A stretch of 64,000 bases of DNA. It comes from Micromonospora mirobrigensis. Its GTDB lineage: Bacteria; Actinomycetota; Actinomycetes; Mycobacteriales; Micromonosporaceae. Position numbers and translations under genes: made by a program. Below are positions 61,020 through 64,000 of this stretch, piece by piece. The stretch lies in the NCBI RefSeq assembly GCF_900091555.1, contig NZ_FMCX01000007.1:186001-250000 (forward strand), given 5' to 3'. The notes below the pieces were generated by a model, which worked only from the letters and a program-made list of their open reading frames with translations, was not told the origin of the DNA and did no database searches. Positions within the stretch are counted from its first letter, which is position 1. Every line of letters starts with the position of its first letter.

Positions 61020-62225
61020 ATGCCGCCTGCTGTGGTGGCAGAGGTTCGACTGCAACGCCGCAGGGTCGGCGAGTTGCGCTTCGTACAGGGCGGCTCGGAG
61101 TTCCGGTACGACGACGACCTGTCCTCGCCGGACCATCTCGTCCTCGGGCAGGTCTTCGAGGACGACCCCCGCGCGGTGCGGCGGGCCCGTGTCGGCCTGC
61201 CCGCCTGGTTCGGCAACCTCCTGCCCGAGGGTGCTCTGCGCCGTCAGATCATCCGTGAGCTGGGCGGAGGGAACGTTGGGGACTTCACCCTGCTACTCAG
61301 GGTCGGAGGCAACCTGCCAGGTGCGGTGACCGTCCACGCGGATGTCGAACCCCAAGACGATCTCCTTCCTCCCGACCACGAAGCGGATGTGGAGCACCCG
61401 CTTCGACACTCGCTGGCCGGTGTTCAGCTCAAGTACTCGGTCTCTGCGGACCGTCTCGCCATTCCGGTGAGCGGCAACGGCGGCTGGTGGATCGTCAAGC
61501 TGCCGGACCGGGCCCTTCGTGACCTGCCCTGCAACGAGTACCTGACCATGCGCTGGCTCGCTGCTGCGGGCTATCCGGTACCAGACGTGCATCTGGTGCG
61601 GGCGGACGCCGTGAAGGGACTACCCGACGGCCTGGTCGCTCCCGACGAGCGGGTCTACCTCATCCAGCGATTTGACCGTACCGCTGCTGGCCCGGTCCAT
61701 GTCGAGGACTTCGCCCAGATCGCGGACGTCGACCCGCGGTTCAAGTACAGCGAGTCGGGCGCCACCTACGACTCGCTCGCGGCGGCCGTTCGTGAGCTGA
61801 CCGACGATGACGGCTACCACGACTTTGTCCGCCGGCTCGTCGCGATGCTGCTGGTCGGCAACACCGACGCGCACCTCAAGAACTGGGCGGTCAGGTACCC
61901 AGATGGGCGCACCCCTCAACTGGCCCCGGTCTACGACTTCCACTCGCTGTCCTTCTATTCGTCCTACCGCTGGTCGCCGCTGGCGCTCAGCCTCGGCGGC
62001 GAAACGGTTCCGTCCGCCGTCACGCGGGATCACTTCCGCAGACTGGCGGAGCAGGCCGGCGCCGATCCAGATGGCACGGCGGAGGTGGTCGCCGAAGCCG
62101 CCAGCCGGCTCCGCGAGGCTTGGAACCTGACGGTGGGCACGGAAGCACGGGATCTCTTCGGCCCCCTGGCCGATCACTACACGACGCGACTCGACACGCT
62201 TGCCATCTGCCAGGCGGTCGACTGA
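61020..62225 (+). CDS. HipA-type serine/threonine kinase, toxin-like
   Basis: This 401-residue protein starts at ATG 61020. The HipA N-terminal domain includes LPAWFGNLLPEGALRRQI (58-77). The kinase core shows S131 in HSLAGVQLK (position of the autophosphorylated loop Ser), K160 in WWIVKLPD, NEYLTMRWLAAAG (172-184), YLIQRFDR (213-220), catalytic D283 and N288 in GNTDAHLKNW, and metal-binding D306 in APVYDFHSL. All catalytic residues are present, so it should be an active kinase. No HipB-like HTH antitoxin lies upstream; the place is taken by the DUF262 gene. Known HipA proteins phosphorylate GltX or other tRNA synthetases and cause growth arrest. Confidence 0.9.
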   Translation: MPPAVVAEVRLQRRRVGELRFVQGGSEFRYDDDLSSPDHLVLGQVFEDDPRAVRRARVGLPAWFGNLLPEGALRRQIIRELGGGNVGDFTLLLRVGGNLPGAVTVHADVEPQDDLLPPDHEADVEHPLRHSLAGVQLKYSVSADRLAIPVSGNGGWWIVKLPDRALRDLPCNEYLTMRWLAAAGYPVPDVHLVRADAVKGLPDGLVAPDERVYLIQRFDRTAAGPVHVEDFAQIADVDPRFKYSESGATYDSLAAAVRELTDDDGYHDFVRRLVAMLLVGNTDAHLKNWAVRYPDGRTPQLAPVYDFHSLSFYSSYRWSPLALSLGGETVPSAVTRDHFRRLAEQAGADPDGTAEVVAEAASRLREAWNLTVGTEARDLFGPLADHYTTRLDTLAICQAVD

Positions 62226-62301
62226 CCCCGACCGCACGCTCCACGCGGAGTGGCCCGGTGGCGGCGGGAGCCGTCCACCAGGCCACCTTTGAGGCGTCGG
62301 A

Positions 62302-63522
<1,221 letters not shown>

Positions 63523-63709
63523 CGGCTGACCTCCTACCGGGGCACCCGGACGGACTCGTGGCCACCGGGGCTCCTGTCACGAACGTTGCCGCAGACTCTA
63601 GGCAACAATCGATGAACATAAAAGAGATGTAGGTCGATCAATTCCTCCGGCGGGGCGGATGTCTCGGGTGCCGGCCGGTCGGGCCGGGCGGCGAGGCAGG
63701 ATGGCTGCG

Positions 63710-64000
63710 TGGACCGACACGACATGCTGCTCTCCCCCGCCGGCGTCGACGCGCTGCGCACCGCGCTGACCCGGGCCGACTACACGTCCAACGGGATCGC
63801 CACCCGGCTCGGGCCGCAGGCCACCGGCGGAGTGGCCCGCAACGACTTCCGGGCGGCCCTGCGCGCGACCGAGGACCGTGACCCGCTCGGCACCCTGATC
63901 CGGGTCTTCATCTGCGAGCAGACCGAGCCGGAGGCCGCGGTGGCCGCCGCGCTGGCGCCGCTGCCGCTGGACGAGGCGCTCGCCGGTGGCCTGGTCGAGC
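63710..64000 (+). CDS. SAM-dependent methyltransferase N-terminal domain (DUF7059 type), truncated by window end
   Basis: About 97 residues are visible from GTG 63710 (VDRHDMLLSPAGVDALRTALTRADYTSNGIATRLG), and the frame continues past 64000. The Leu/Ala-rich helical segment with NDFRAALRATEDRDPLGTLIRVFICEQTEPEAAVAAAL is the N-terminal domain that precedes the class I methyltransferase domain in actinobacterial PrmC/HemK-like proteins. The catalytic domain itself is outside the window. AGGA lies at a good distance upstream. Confidence 0.65.

Overview
The window is a very GC-rich actinobacterial chromosome segment, roughly 70% GC or more outside a few patches. Gene content and order (hemE-hemY-hemQ beside a DUF3000 gene, an RNase D/HRDC protein, a thiolase-FadB pair, dut-DUF3710-OB-fold-DUF3159 beside two TrkA proteins, DUF4193, a principal sigma factor with a long Ala/Lys-rich N-terminus) point to Micromonosporaceae, most likely Micromonospora or a close relative. 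This assignment is by recognition and was not computed. Most of the region is housekeeping chromosome with no rRNA, tRNA, CRISPR array, prophage or recognisable IS element.

Layout. 1-6.5 kb: end of an FtsX-type permease gene, a stand-alone LigD-type polymerase domain, MsrB, small stress or metal proteins, an acetyltransferase and a large secreted PGRP-type amidase. 6.6-9.8 kb: the coproporphyrin-dependent heme operon hemE-hemY-hemQ, in which hemE carries an in-frame palindromic insertion. 10-18 kb: DUF3000, two Pro-rich membrane-anchored proteins (one a trypsin-like protease), RNase D and the beta-oxidation pair. 18-20.2 kb: a membrane protein followed by a low-GC patch with a small secreted-peptide gene and the 3' stump of a second copy of the membrane-protein gene. 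20.2-31.3 kb: a VOC protein, a two-component system with an AEC transporter, twin beta-propeller membrane proteins, twin GT-C-like polytopic proteins and a lipoprotein. 31.4-44 kb: dxs, anmK, an RNA methyltransferase, a KimA-like APC transporter facing two TrkA proteins, then the dut cluster. 44-53.5 kb: a LytR_C protein, an inositol-phosphatase-like protein, the principal sigma factor, a helicase, a TRIC-type channel, DUF3039 and a pseudouridine catabolism pair (psuG-PfkB kinase). 53.6-59.3 kb: LtrA, a HhH-GPD repair protein and a ferric-iron ABC operon behind an IdeR/DtxR-like box. 59.4-62.2 kb: a two-gene DUF262-HipA module of lower GC. 62.3-64 kb: a secreted subtilisin and the start of a methyltransferase gene.

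The strongest candidates for something unusual are: the DUF262-HipA cassette, where a DUF262 protein occupies the place a HipB antitoxin normally takes; the 52-bp hairpin element inserted in frame in hemE; a two-copy intergenic GGGCCC/TTAAC repeat, one copy of which reaches into the start region of anmK; and the low-GC replacement at 19.2-20.0 kb that left a truncated paralogue and a new small secreted protein.

All calls come from reading the sequence and from recalled family knowledge. No database search, alignment program or structure prediction was run. Start codons were chosen by Shine-Dalgarno spacing and expected family N-termini.
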